This document shows positions 16,451 through 24,976 of a stretch of DNA of 64,000 bases, one piece after another. Where the stretch lies: positions 74,132-138,131 of the forward strand of contig CALTTG010000003.1 in the NCBI GenBank assembly GCA_943908475.1, read 5' to 3'. The notes under the pieces are model-generated. The model was given only the letters and a program-made list of their open reading frames with translations. It did no database searches and was not told where the DNA came from. A program made the position numbers and the translations under genes. Numbering within the stretch: the stretch's first letter is position 1; each line of letters begins with the position of its first letter. The stretch is from an uncultured Burkholderiales bacterium (GTDB lineage Bacteria; Pseudomonadota; Gammaproteobacteria; Burkholderiales; Burkholderiaceae_C).

Positions 16451-16843
16451 TCAGGCGGTGTCGCGCAGGCGGGCCAGTGCGGCGGCATCGACATGCGCAC
16501 GCACCCCCAGCGACCCTGACCCACCCCGCACGGGCGACTTTCGCAAGGCGATTTCCACGGCCTCAATGGCTGCATGGCGGGCACAAGCCGCCACGATGCG
16601 GGTCAGCAGGCGCTCTTGCGTCTCGTAGTGCCCGTCGGCCGCCAGGCGGTCGATGGCCACCACCAAGGGGTCGTAGTCAAAAACATGCGACATCCCATCT
16701 TCGGGAATCAACACCAAGGCCGGTTGGATCCACAGCGTGAGGTCAAGCACGTGCCGGTCTGGCACGGTGTCGAGGGGCCCGTAGGTGCCAATGTCGGCCC
16801 GAATCTCCAGGTCCTTCAACTCCACCATGCAGCGATTCGTCAT
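16451..16843 (-). CDS. folB: Dihydroneopterin aldolase family protein
   Basis: A 130-residue protein of the FolB tunnel fold. It begins VELKDLEIRADIGTYG, has the VLDLTLWI strand, VFDYDPLVVAID near residue 55, and ETQERLLTRIV (equivalent of the conserved E-x-L-A segment) near residue 74. FolB converts 7,8-dihydroneopterin to 6-hydroxymethyl-dihydropterin in folate synthesis. GGAGAA lies seven bases before the ATG. No other folate gene is nearby, so a paralogous role is possible; hence the symbol is tentative. Confidence 0.75.
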   Translation of the reverse strand: MTNRCMVELKDLEIRADIGTYGPLDTVPDRHVLDLTLWIQPALVLIPEDGMSHVFDYDPLVVAIDRLAADGHYETQERLLTRIVAACARHAAIEAVEIALRKSPVRGGSGSLGVRAHVDAAALARLRDTA

Positions 16844-17063
16844 TGGGTTCTCCGTGCGTTGACAAAGGTGCCCTGACGGTAGCAGGTGAGTGACCTTGTT
16901 TCAGCGCAGAGCGGCCTGCAAAAACAGGAAAAGCCCCCGTTTTCAGACCATTCGGTCAAGACAAGCGGGAAGTTGCCGACAACCAAGGAGCCGGGACATG
17001 GCCCACATTCAACACAGCCACGCCCGCCCTGCGCACCCAACCGCCAAAGAAAGAAGTTCCCCG

Positions 17064-17513
17064 ATGAAACATCTCTTGTCGACTGCCCTCATCACCCTGG
17101 CGCTGACGAGCGCCGCCTGGGCCACCAAGCCCGAAACACCGACCGCCACCCCTGGTGTCAAGCTGGTCAATGTCGATGAGGCCAAGCAGCTGGCCACCAC
17201 CAAAGGCGCCGTGTTCGTGGACACGCGCAGTGCCGTGAACTTCGGCAAGGGCCGAGTCCCTGGTGCGGTGTCGGCTTCTTACAAAGAAAAGAGCGAACCC
17301 ACCCCCAACTTCGACGCCAGCCTGGACAGCTTCGAGATGGCCAAACTGCCAACGGACAAGAACGCCAAGATCGTTTTCTACAGCGACGGCCCGACCGGCT
17401 GGAAGTCCTACAAGGCGGCCGTGCTGGCCAGCAAGGCGGGCTACAAAAACGTGCTGTACATGCGCAGTGGCTATGCGGAATGGGAAGCCAAAAGCTTGCC
17501 TGTCGAGCGCTGA
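17064..17513 (+). CDS. Secreted rhodanese-fold protein lacking the catalytic cysteine
   Basis: A 149-residue protein with a clear signal peptide (1-20, ending in SAAWA) and one rhodanese-like domain: VFVDTRSAVNFGKGRVPGAV (51-70) and VFYSDGPTGWKSYKAAV (104-120). In active rhodaneses of this type the loop reads Y-C-x-G-x-x-C-W-K-S. Here the first Cys is Ser107 and the second is Gly112, so persulfide chemistry is unlikely. The rest of the fold appears intact. It is followed after 42 bases by a chemoreceptor gene. Possible roles are ligand binding or a structural partner; the substrate is unknown. Confidence 0.82.
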   Translation: MKHLLSTALITLALTSAAWATKPETPTATPGVKLVNVDEAKQLATTKGAVFVDTRSAVNFGKGRVPGAVSASYKEKSEPTPNFDASLDSFEMAKLPTDKNAKIVFYSDGPTGWKSYKAAVLASKAGYKNVLYMRSGYAEWEAKSLPVER

Positions 17514-17555
17514 CCGAGCGCCCCCTTCAGCAGTCCAAAGGAAGGGCACACGCTC

Positions 17556-19037
17556 TTGAATATGTTCAGTTCTTTCTCCACACGTCAAGTCGTCTGGTCC
17601 GGGTTCACCGGCGCCGCCGTCGTCTGCCTGGCCCTTGCGGCCGTGGGCATCGGGTCCATGGTCAGTTTGCAAAAGGCAGATGCCGAACTGCAGTCCATGC
17701 AGGACCTGAGTTTGCGGTTGGGCGGCAGTGTGCTCGCCATGAACGAAGTGATCCTGACCGGTGACGCCAAATCGTCTCGCGAAGGCCTCACTCGCCAACT
17801 GGACAGGCTGCAAAAGCGCTTGGCCGACGATCCACCCGATGATGCCAAGCTCAAAGAAGCGGTGCAAAACGCGGTGGACCAGCTGGCCGTGATGTCCACG
17901 ATTCCCAAGCCTGCGCCGGACAACGACGACGCCATGATCGCCTACGGCAAACTGGCCAGTCTGTCAGAGGCCGCCATTGCGGCACTGGAGGCGGCGGTCG
18001 ACCAGCGGGCCGTGACGGCACACCAGCAATCAAGCCGGCTCAAGGCCGCGATGTCGGTCGCCGCAGGGGCTTCGCTGCTCCTGGTCACCTTCTGTGCGGT
18101 TGCCGTGCAAAAGCGGCTGAGCGCCAACCTGGGTGGGGAGCTGGAACACGCGCAAGCGCTGATGCAACGGGCTGGGCAAGGCGACCTGCGACCTGTCGTC
18201 TTGCCTCACCCCGTGCCGCCCCACAGCATCTTGGGTGCGTTGTCGGTCATGGTCGATCGACTTCGCCACTCACTTGATCAAGTGCAACTGACCGCGCTGC
18301 AGATCACCTCGGCCTCGAGCGAAATCGCCGCAGGCAGCAAAGACTTGAGCCAACGCACGGAGATGAACGCGGCATCGCTGCAGCAAACTGCCAGTGCGAT
18401 GGAGGAGTTCAGCGCCACGCTGTCTCACACCGCCAGTTCGGCCCACACGGCCCAGCAGTTGTCTGCAACGGCCAGTTCGGTGGCTGGCCGGGGTTGCGAT
18501 GTGGTGAACCAGGTGGTGGCCACCATGACCGAGATCCAAGACAGCTCCAACAAGATCGGCGACATCATCGGCACGGTCGACGCCATCGCCTTCCAGACCA
18601 ACATCCTGGCGCTCAATGCCGCCGTGGAGGCCGCCCGCGCCGGGGAATCGGGACGAGGCTTCGCGGTGGTGGCCTCAGAAGTCAGGAGCCTGGCACAACG
18701 CAGTGCCGACGCGGCTCGCCAGATCAAGAGCCTGGTGGCCGCCAGCGTCGAGAGCGTGGAGAACGGGACGCGGCTGGTGTCAGAGGCCGGCGCCACCATG
18801 CAAGAGATCGTGCAGAGTGTGCAGCGGGTGTCTGACGTGGTCAGCGGCATCACATCGGCCACCGCTGAGCAAACCGCAGGCATCGGACAAGTCCGCGGCA
18901 GCGTTGCACAGCTCGATCAATCGACTCAGCAAAATGCCGCCATGGTGGAGCAATCGGCTGCCGCGGCGGCCAGCTTGAAAGAACAAGCCTTGTCACTGAC
19001 TGAGGTCGTGAGCACCTTCCAGCTCGGCGGTCGATGA
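17556..19037 (+). CDS. Methyl-accepting chemotaxis protein
   Basis: A 493-residue chemoreceptor. TM1 spans about 12-34. A short helical periplasmic or ligand domain follows to about 165, then TM2 (about 166-184), a HAMP-like linker, and the cytoplasmic signalling hairpin containing AFQTNILALNAAVEAARAGE. Paired methylation-type helices (AAGSKDLSQRTEMNAASLQQTASAMEE and the C-terminal TAEQTAGIGQVRGSV region) are present. The C-terminus lacks a CheR-binding pentapeptide. TTG 17556 is used because AAGGAAGG lies ten bases before it; ATG 17562 is the alternative. The ligand is unknown. Confidence 0.9.
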   Translation: MNMFSSFSTRQVVWSGFTGAAVVCLALAAVGIGSMVSLQKADAELQSMQDLSLRLGGSVLAMNEVILTGDAKSSREGLTRQLDRLQKRLADDPPDDAKLKEAVQNAVDQLAVMSTIPKPAPDNDDAMIAYGKLASLSEAAIAALEAAVDQRAVTAHQQSSRLKAAMSVAAGASLLLVTFCAVAVQKRLSANLGGELEHAQALMQRAGQGDLRPVVLPHPVPPHSILGALSVMVDRLRHSLDQVQLTALQITSASSEIAAGSKDLSQRTEMNAASLQQTASAMEEFSATLSHTASSAHTAQQLSATASSVAGRGCDVVNQVVATMTEIQDSSNKIGDIIGTVDAIAFQTNILALNAAVEAARAGESGRGFAVVASEVRSLAQRSADAARQIKSLVAASVESVENGTRLVSEAGATMQEIVQSVQRVSDVVSGITSATAEQTAGIGQVRGSVAQLDQSTQQNAAMVEQSAAAAASLKEQALSLTEVVSTFQLGGR

Positions 19038-19044
19038 CGCGTCG

Positions 19045-19134
19045 GCATTGAAGGCCGCCCAGTCGGCGGCAAACCCGTCGCCCTGCTGGTGGTGGACCAT
19101 GATGAGGACAAATCGTTGCGCAAGGCACTGGGCG
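19045..19134 (+). pseudogene. Decayed, internally deleted copy of the thioredoxin gene at 14767
   Basis: The sequence from GCATTGAAGGCCGCCCAG to AAGGCACTGGGCG closely matches two separate parts of the intact thioredoxin gene (14851-14892 and 14986-15033). The 93 bases between the two CCCTG repeats (14888-14892 and 14981-14985) are missing, as expected for slippage between short direct repeats. One base is also lost in the GGCGGG run, breaking the frame. The CXXC active site was in the deleted part. The relic begins eight bases after the chemoreceptor stop codon. Confidence 0.8.
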
Positions 19135-19195
19135 CGTTCGGTGTGGGTGCAACTGAGCACCCTGCTCTGACCCTCATCCCTTTGGTGAATGCGGG

Positions 19196-19230
19196 CCCCG
19201 CAGCCGGGGTATGGGCGCCTGATTCGGCGC
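19196..19230. repeat. Two small GC-rich hairpins upstream of mscS-like gene
   Basis: CCCCG-CAGC-CGGGG (19196-19209) and GCGCC-TGATTC-GGCGC (19215-19230) are adjacent perfect 5-bp stem-loops between the thioredoxin relic and the MscS gene. No U-run follows. They may weakly terminate transcription from the chemoreceptor gene or be structural noise in GC-rich DNA. Confidence 0.3.
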
Positions 19231-19315
19231 TCGCTAGCATCGGCGGCCATTGAGGTTCCTGGCCAGACCGGCTGGAGAACCGATGCCCAATCGCGCACAT
19301 CAACCGGAGGCCGTC

Positions 19316-20152
19316 ATGCCCGACTACATCGCACCGATCCACCAGTTTCTGACCACCACGGCGCTGGACCTGGGGGCCAAGATACTGGCGGCCCTGGCCT
19401 TCTGGATCGTCGGCCGTTGGCTGATCGGCCGCGTGATTGCGGTCATGCAAGGCGCGATGAACCGCAACCATGTGGACCCCACGCTGACCAAGTACATGGG
19501 TTCGATCGTGGCCATCACCCTGAATGTGGCCTTGGCGCTGGGCATCCTGGGCTACTTCGGCATCCAGACCACGTCCTTCGCGGCCTTGCTCGCCGGCGCG
19601 GGCATGGCCATCGGTGCTGCCTGGAGCGGCTTGCTGGGCAACTTCGCTGCGGGGGCCTTCATGCTGGTGCTGCGCCCCTTCAAGGTGGGCGACTTCGTCA
19701 CCATCGGCGGCATCACGGGCACGGTGCACGAACTCGGCCTGTTCGGCACCACCCTCATCACCCCCGACAATGTGCTGACGGTGGTGGGCAACGGTCGCAT
19801 CTTTGGGGACAGCATCCAGAACTTCTCAGCCATGCCCGCTCGCCGCGTTGAGCGCACCGCCCAACTGGCCGGAGGCGTGGACGTGAACGACGCGCTGGCC
19901 CGATTCAAGGCGGCGGTGGAGGCCATTCCCCATGTCGTGAACAGCCCGGCGCCTGAAGTGAACGTGCTGGACATCAACCTGGTGGGACCGGTGATTGCCG
20001 TGCGCCCCTACTGCCACACCGATCACTACTGGCAGGTGTACTTCGACACCAACGAGGCCATTTTGCGGGTGTGCAAGGAGGCGGGCTGGCCAGCCCCCAC
20101 CCCGGGTCAGATCAACCACGTGATCCAGGTCGGCCCGGCGGCTGCGGTCTGA
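19316..20152 (+). CDS. Small-conductance mechanosensitive channel (MscS family)
   Basis: A 278-residue MscS-type channel. It has a periplasmic N-terminus, three membrane helices, and the pore-lining third helix with the Gly/Ala pattern AALLAGAGMAIGAAWSGLLGN, followed by the beta-domain start FMLVLRPFKVGDFVTIGGITGTV. Such channels open under membrane tension to release solutes during osmotic downshock. The ATG at 19316 has a strong GGAGG five bases upstream, which decides against the longer in-frame start at 19250. Length matches the basic MscS class. Confidence 0.92.
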   Translation: MPDYIAPIHQFLTTTALDLGAKILAALAFWIVGRWLIGRVIAVMQGAMNRNHVDPTLTKYMGSIVAITLNVALALGILGYFGIQTTSFAALLAGAGMAIGAAWSGLLGNFAAGAFMLVLRPFKVGDFVTIGGITGTVHELGLFGTTLITPDNVLTVVGNGRIFGDSIQNFSAMPARRVERTAQLAGGVDVNDALARFKAAVEAIPHVVNSPAPEVNVLDINLVGPVIAVRPYCHTDHYWQVYFDTNEAILRVCKEAGWPAPTPGQINHVIQVGPAAAV

Positions 20153-20167
20153 TCGGCCGCACGCGGC

Positions 20168-21085
20168 TCACCGGCGCAGAAACTTCAGCTGATGTGCCAG
20201 CATCTCTGGGAACAAGGGGTTGAAGTAGGGGTCGAAGTGGTTGGCCGCCACCTCAATCACCTGCACATTGGGGTTGCCCACGCGCTTGACCTTGTCTGAC
20301 ACAAAGGGCGCCACCGTGTCGCCCGTGGCCCCGATCATCAGCATCGGGATCTTCACGTCCTTCAGGCGCAGCCAGGGGCGGTAAAACGGCATGGTCAGCA
20401 CCGAGCGTGCGGCCACGCGGTTGTCGTACTTGTGGTCGGGGTGAGCTGCCAGGGCCGCCCGCATGGCGTCCATGCCACCGTCGCGGTCCATGGTCGAAAA
20501 ACCTCCTTCTTCCGACAAGGTCGGAATGCAGATCGGAGCGCCCGGATTGACCTGGTCGAGCAAGCCCAGGCTGACCATCTTCACCAGCCGGCCGATGGGC
20601 GTGGCGAGGGTCGCGGCCAGGCCGTCCAGCATGGGCACTTGCACGATGGCGCCCTTCAGCTCGGGGTGCTGCGTGGCCAAGTCCACCACATGCCCACCAC
20701 CGAACGAGGTGCCCCACAACGTGATGTCGTGTGCCAGCACCTGCGGTTGCGATTTCAGGTGCGCCAGGGCCGTGTCGGCCACGCGAGTACGGCGCCAGGG
20801 GTTGATGCCCTGGCGCGGGAAGCCGCCGCTGTCGCCCCAGCCGGGGTAGTCAAACTCCATGACCGCGAAACCGGCCTCGACAAAGCTCAAGGCGAACGAT
20901 GAGGTCAGGGCCATCTGCACACTGCCCCAGCCGCCCACGACCAGGATGCCAGGCAGCTGCACATCAGCTGGCGCGTCCTTGGGCAGGTACAGCGTGGCGG
21001 CGCACAGTGCGCCTTCGGCCATGAAGGTGGACTTGATGGCGCGGGCGCGCTCCATCGGAAGGTTGGGGTAGCGGCGTGTGTTCAT
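20168..21085 (-). CDS. Alpha/beta hydrolase
   Basis: A 305-residue alpha/beta-hydrolase. The nucleophile elbow is GTSFGG with Ser127, the oxyanion region follows PGILVVGGWGS near 46-55, and the catalytic His is likely His283 in AANHFDP. The N-terminus lacks a signal peptide. It lies downstream of the Baeyer-Villiger-type monooxygenase on the same strand (25-base gap), which suggests hydrolysis of an ester or lactone made by that enzyme. ATG 21085 is preferred over an in-frame start at 21148 that overlaps the upstream gene. Confidence 0.85.
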   Translation of the reverse strand: MNTRRYPNLPMERARAIKSTFMAEGALCAATLYLPKDAPADVQLPGILVVGGWGSVQMALTSSFALSFVEAGFAVMEFDYPGWGDSGGFPRQGINPWRRTRVADTALAHLKSQPQVLAHDITLWGTSFGGGHVVDLATQHPELKGAIVQVPMLDGLAATLATPIGRLVKMVSLGLLDQVNPGAPICIPTLSEEGGFSTMDRDGGMDAMRAALAAHPDHKYDNRVAARSVLTMPFYRPWLRLKDVKIPMLMIGATGDTVAPFVSDKVKRVGNPNVQVIEVAANHFDPYFNPLFPEMLAHQLKFLRR

Positions 21086-21110
21086 GGGGAGCTTCTGGGT
21101 GGTGTGGCGC

Positions 21111-22604
21111 TCAACGGCTGGGGCGAACGGCCGTGAATCGGTAGGCACTCAGCGACGAATGCCGCGTGAGCCAGCGGTAGCCGAAGGTGAAACCTGGCCA
21201 GTTCGTGCTGTTGTGCCCGTTGGCATCGACATACCAGCTCTTGCAGCCTTGCCACACGGTGGCGCGCAGGCGCTGCTGCACGGCGACATTGAAACGGGCA
21301 TGGCGCTGCGCATCAACTTCGATTTCGCAGGCTCCAGTCTTCTGTGCGGCCTTCATGCAGCGCAGCACATGGGCGATCTGGCTTTCCAGCATGTAGATGA
21401 TGGAGCTGTGGCCCAGGTTGGTGTTGGGCCCGTAGAGCATGAAGAAGTTGGGGTACCCCGGCACGGTCATGCCCAGGTAGGCCTGCGCGCCCTGGCGCCA
21501 GGCGTCATTGAGATCCCGCCCCTGGCGCCCCGTGATCGACATGGGCGCCAGGAACTCGGTGGCCGCAAAGCCCGTGCCGTACACGATGGCATCGGCCGGG
21601 TGGAGCTGGCCATCGGTGGTCTCGATGCCCGTGGCCGTGATGCGGCGGATGCCCTGGGTCACCAGCGTCACGTTCGGCTTGGCCATGGTGGCCAGGTAGT
21701 CGTTGGACAACAAGATGCGCTTGCACCCAATGGGGTAATCGGGCGTGAGTTGTGCGCGCAGCGCAGGGTCGGACACCTGCTGACGCAGCAAGGCCTTGAA
21801 GGGCACGCCCACGGCCAGGTCCATCAGGGCCTTGATGCGCGTGAAGCCAATCGCACGGCCTTCGTACTGGGCATAGATGCGCGCGCGGTGCAGCTTCATG
21901 GTGATCGGTAGGGCCCGGAACATGGCCTTGCGCCAACCGGCATAAGGGCCATCGGGGCGCGGCAGGATGTAGGCCGCCGAGCGCTGGAACACCGACAAAT
22001 GGGCCACCTGGTCGGCAATGGCCGGCACGAACTGAATGGCCGAAGCCCCCGTGCCGATCACGGCCACGCGCTTGCCGCGCAGGCTCAGGGCGTGGTCCCA
22101 ATGGGCCGAATGGCAGACTGGCCCCTGGAAGCTGCTCATGCCCTCGATCTTGGGGTACACCGGGCGGCTGAGCTGGCCGGTGGCCGTGACCACATGCCGC
22201 GCCTGCAAGACCTGGCCATTGGTCAGGGTGACCGTCCACAGCGCCAGCGCTTCGTGGTAACTGGCACAGGCCACTTCGCTGTTGAAACGGATGGCGGGCA
22301 GCAAGCCGTACTTCTGCGCGCAATGGCGCAGGTACTGATGGATCTCGGCCTGACGGGCGAACACCCGCGACCAGTTCGGGTTGGGCTCGAACGAGAAGGA
22401 ATACAGGTGCGAAGGCACGTCGCAGGCGGCCCCCGGGTAAGTGTTGTCGCGCCACACGCCGCCCACGTCATGGCGCTTTTCCAGGATCAGGCAGTCGCCC
22501 AGGCCCGCCTTCTTCAAGGCAATGGCCATGCCGATGCCCGCGAAGCCGGCGCCAATGATGAGAGTGTGAAACGGGGGGCGGGCTGATGTGCCGGTGTGTG
22601 GCAT
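21111..22604 (-). CDS. Flavin-containing (Baeyer-Villiger-type) monooxygenase
   Basis: A 497-residue class B flavoprotein monooxygenase. It has the FAD fold IIGAGFAGIGMA (16-27), the NADPH fold VAVIGTGASAIQ near 186-197, and the BVMO fingerprint F-x-G-x-x-x-H-x-x-x-W-D (residues 159-170, FQGPVCHSAHWD). These enzymes insert oxygen next to a ketone carbonyl using NADPH and O2, giving esters or lactones. An alpha/beta hydrolase follows and an AraC regulator diverges, so a small inducible ketone-degradation unit is likely. The true substrate cannot be inferred. Confidence 0.9.
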   Translation of the reverse strand: MPHTGTSARPPFHTLIIGAGFAGIGMAIALKKAGLGDCLILEKRHDVGGVWRDNTYPGAACDVPSHLYSFSFEPNPNWSRVFARQAEIHQYLRHCAQKYGLLPAIRFNSEVACASYHEALALWTVTLTNGQVLQARHVVTATGQLSRPVYPKIEGMSSFQGPVCHSAHWDHALSLRGKRVAVIGTGASAIQFVPAIADQVAHLSVFQRSAAYILPRPDGPYAGWRKAMFRALPITMKLHRARIYAQYEGRAIGFTRIKALMDLAVGVPFKALLRQQVSDPALRAQLTPDYPIGCKRILLSNDYLATMAKPNVTLVTQGIRRITATGIETTDGQLHPADAIVYGTGFAATEFLAPMSITGRQGRDLNDAWRQGAQAYLGMTVPGYPNFFMLYGPNTNLGHSSIIYMLESQIAHVLRCMKAAQKTGACEIEVDAQRHARFNVAVQQRLRATVWQGCKSWYVDANGHNSTNWPGFTFGYRWLTRHSSLSAYRFTAVRPSR

Positions 22605-22749
22605 GGGGGGGGGAACCTCAAGAAGCGACGAGGGCGAATCGCCAGCCGCGGATCATGCGCAAAAGCACCGCCACCGGGAATGTTGTGGCAGGTCAAACGC
22701 TTTATGATTTGGGCCAAACCCATCGGGGTTGACCCGCCATGAGCACACC

Positions 22750-23793
22750 GTGAACTTCTGGGATTTCAAGCGCAGCGCCGCCAGCGTGCGGCTGCTGGTC
22801 GAGTTCGGCCAGGAACAAGGATTGGACGCCACCCGCCTGTTGGCCCGTTCGCGCCTGAAGCTGGCCGACTTGAGCGACCCGGCCATCGAGCTGGAAGCCC
22901 AGCAAGAGCTGTGCGTGGTGACGAATCTGCTGCGTGCCTGCCCGCAGCCCGGTCTCGGTCTGGCGGTGGGCATGCGCTACAACTTTGCGTTGTACGGCCT
23001 GTGGGGCCTGGGCCTGATCAGCAGCGCCACGGCAGGCGATGCGCTGGCTCTGGCCTTTCGATCCATTCCCCTGACCTTTGCGTTCTGCCGCATCGCCGGC
23101 GCGCTGGACGGCGAGTTGTTTGCCGTGACCTTCGAAGCCCCCGATGTGGAACCCGCCCTGCAGCGCTTCCTGGTCGAGCGCGATGTGGCCGCAGCCTCTC
23201 GCCTGATGAAGGAAACACTGGGCCCAGCCTTTGCCCTGAGCCGCTTTACCTTCCAGCACCCGGCCGAGCGCGGCGCGGGCGGCGTGGAGGAGCTCGCGCG
23301 CATGGTTGGCGTCCGCCCTGAGTTCGGCGCGAAACGCCACAGCTTGTGCTTCGATCCGGCATTGCTGGCGCTGCGGCTGCCCCAGGCCAACCCGGTGACC
23401 GTGGCCATGTGCGAACGCGCCTGTGACGAGCTGATGGCCAAACGCCGCGCCCGCCTGGGCACCGGCGAGTGTTTGCGCCAGTACCTGGACGCCACGCCCA
23501 TGCAGGCCATGCCAGCCTTGCCCCAGGCTGCCCGCGCACTGGGCCTGAGCGAGCGCACCCTCAAGCGCCGGCTGCAGGAAGAAGGCCTGAGCTACCGCAG
23601 GCTTCTGGCCGAAGTGCGCAGCCGACAGGCCCAGACGCTGCTGAACGACGGCACCTGGTCGCTGACCCAGATTGCCGAGCACATGGGCTTCAGCGACCTC
23701 TCGAGCTTTTCTCAGGCCTACAAACGCTGGTTCGGCGTGGCACCCAGCGCGGGGCGAGAGGGCCACAAACCGGAACAATTGCTCAAGCGCTGA
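22750..23793 (+). CDS. AraC-family regulator (divergent from BVMO)
   Basis: A 347-residue regulator with an N-terminal arabinose-binding-like (AraC_binding_2 type) domain and a C-terminal double helix-turn-helix. The latter reads AARALGLSERTLKRRLQEEG, then SLTQIAEHMGFSDLSSFSQAYKRWFG. The GTG at 22750 places the typical FWDFKRS start near the N-terminus; TTG at 22729 is an alternative and neither has a good ribosome site. It diverges from the monooxygenase/hydrolase pair and probably activates it in response to the substrate. Confidence 0.85.
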   Translation: MNFWDFKRSAASVRLLVEFGQEQGLDATRLLARSRLKLADLSDPAIELEAQQELCVVTNLLRACPQPGLGLAVGMRYNFALYGLWGLGLISSATAGDALALAFRSIPLTFAFCRIAGALDGELFAVTFEAPDVEPALQRFLVERDVAAASRLMKETLGPAFALSRFTFQHPAERGAGGVEELARMVGVRPEFGAKRHSLCFDPALLALRLPQANPVTVAMCERACDELMAKRRARLGTGECLRQYLDATPMQAMPALPQAARALGLSERTLKRRLQEEGLSYRRLLAEVRSRQAQTLLNDGTWSLTQIAEHMGFSDLSSFSQAYKRWFGVAPSAGREGHKPEQLLKR

Positions 23794-24440
23794 ACAAACC
23801 GGACGATATCCCCAGCGAGGCACGCAAACCGTTGCACGCCCGCCCTGGAGTATCCGATACCCCAAAAGTCCAATCTCCCATGAAAGGGTCGACGCGCCTG
23901 GCCTTGAACCGCATGGTCAGGGTGGCGCAGTTCGCGCAAGTCAACGACAACCAGCAAAGCATTGCCCGACTGACGCGCAACATCATCATCTAACATGAGG
24001 ATGCGAGCTTCGTCGAGACGGAAAAACAGAAGATCGGCGAACTTCGTGCGGCGAACACCGAGCTGCTGGACAAGGTCATGGCCCTGAGCGGCGATGCCCA
24101 ACAAGCGGGCACCTACCTTCTCACCGATGTCAAGGCACTGCAAGACGTGACGCTCAAGGCACTGGGTGCCGACCCCGCCGAATTGAGCGAAGCCGTCGCC
24201 CGGGTGGCCATTAAGGCGTGGAGCAGGTGGAACAAGGCACGTCGCTGGTTGACGAGGCCGACACCACCATGAGCAAGATCGTGCAGTCGATCCAGAGGGC
24301 AGGCGACATCGTGGGCGAAATCACCTCGGCCACCGTGAAGCAAAACTCAGGCGCTCAACAAGTGGGCGAAGCCGCAGGGCAAATGGACCAGGCCACCCAG
24401 CAGCCATTGAAGGGTGCAGGAAATGGTCTGAGCACCAGAC
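23794..24440 (+). pseudogene. Decayed methyl-accepting chemotaxis protein
   Basis: No intact gene lies here. From about 23880 fragments of a chemoreceptor can be read in shifting frames. A ligand-domain piece (ARLTRNIII, then a stop at 23991) continues in another frame as FVETEKQKIGELRAANTELLD and later DAQQAGTYLLTDVKALQ. After about 24200 it jumps to the C-terminal signalling helix (EQGTSLVDEA through VGEITSATVKQ). The first membrane helix, the HAMP and the central hairpin are missing. It is not simply a copy of the receptor at 17556, whose matching region differs. The first 85 bases after the AraC gene show nothing recognisable. Confidence 0.75.
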
Positions 24441-24923
24441 TCAACGCACCCACTGCACCTCAAAGTGCCGCCGGGTCGCCCCCACCTGCATCCACACCTC
24501 ATCGCCCTCGCATCGGCCCCGCAAGGCCTGCGCCAATGGCGACTCACTGCTGATGACCTGAACCGGGTGCTCGCCCGTGCCCAAGGTCATGCTGCCGCCA
24601 TCGGGCCCCAGGAACAAGTGCTGCGTCTGGCCGTCGGCATCGAGCAGGCACACCAAAGCCCCCAGTTGAATGCCCAGACTGGCATCGTGGGCACGCGGAC
24701 GGAACTGCTGCCAACCCTGCATGGCCTGTCGAATGGCCTCGGCGCGGCGGGCTTGGCCCGCGGCCAAGTAGGCGGCCTCCAAGCCCAAGGTGTCGTACTT
24801 GTTTTCGGCGATGTTTTCTTCATGGGTGGCCGTTTCATGGGCCACCCTCGCCGCCTGTTCCACCTGCGCCAAGTCATCGGCCAGGCGCTTCAGCACCTGT
24901 TGTTGCAGCAGCGATTTGTCCAT
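24441..24923 (-). CDS. GreA/GreB-like transcription elongation factor family protein
   Basis: A 160-residue protein. The N-terminal 80 residues form an alpha-helical, probably coiled-coil region (QVEQAARVAHETATHEENIAENKYDTLGLE). The C-terminal half (LGALVCLLDADGQTQHLFLGPDGGSM through SPLAQALRGRCEGDEV) matches the GreA/GreB C-terminal FKBP-like fold. Gre factors insert a coiled coil into the RNA polymerase secondary channel. The acidic tip (DD/DE) of true Gre factors is not obvious here, so it may be a regulator of the Gfh1/DksA-like type. A TACAAT box only five bases before the ATG suggests a leaderless mRNA. Confidence 0.65.
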   Translation of the reverse strand: MDKSLLQQQVLKRLADDLAQVEQAARVAHETATHEENIAENKYDTLGLEAAYLAAGQARRAEAIRQAMQGWQQFRPRAHDASLGIQLGALVCLLDADGQTQHLFLGPDGGSMTLGTGEHPVQVISSESPLAQALRGRCEGDEVWMQVGATRRHFEVQWVR

Positions 24924-24954
24924 GTGTCATTGTAGACAGCGCCTTGAATGACAC
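24924..24954 (-). promoter_or_regulatory. 8-bp inverted repeat overlapping a TACAAT -10 box
   Basis: GTGTCATT (24924-24931) and AATGACAC (24947-24954) are perfect complements. On the minus strand TACAAT (24934-24929) sits inside the repeat and ends five bases before the Gre-like ATG, so transcription would start at or next to the start codon. The repeat may be an operator, or a terminator-like hairpin for the upstream cyclase gene. Confidence 0.45.
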
Positions 24955-24976
24955 GAGAAGCCCTGACCGTCGTGCG

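Noticed and set aside
22739..22753. ATG at 22739 as start of the AraC gene
   Set aside because: It is out of frame and reaches a stop after four codons; the AraC frame must start at GTG 22750 or TTG 22729.
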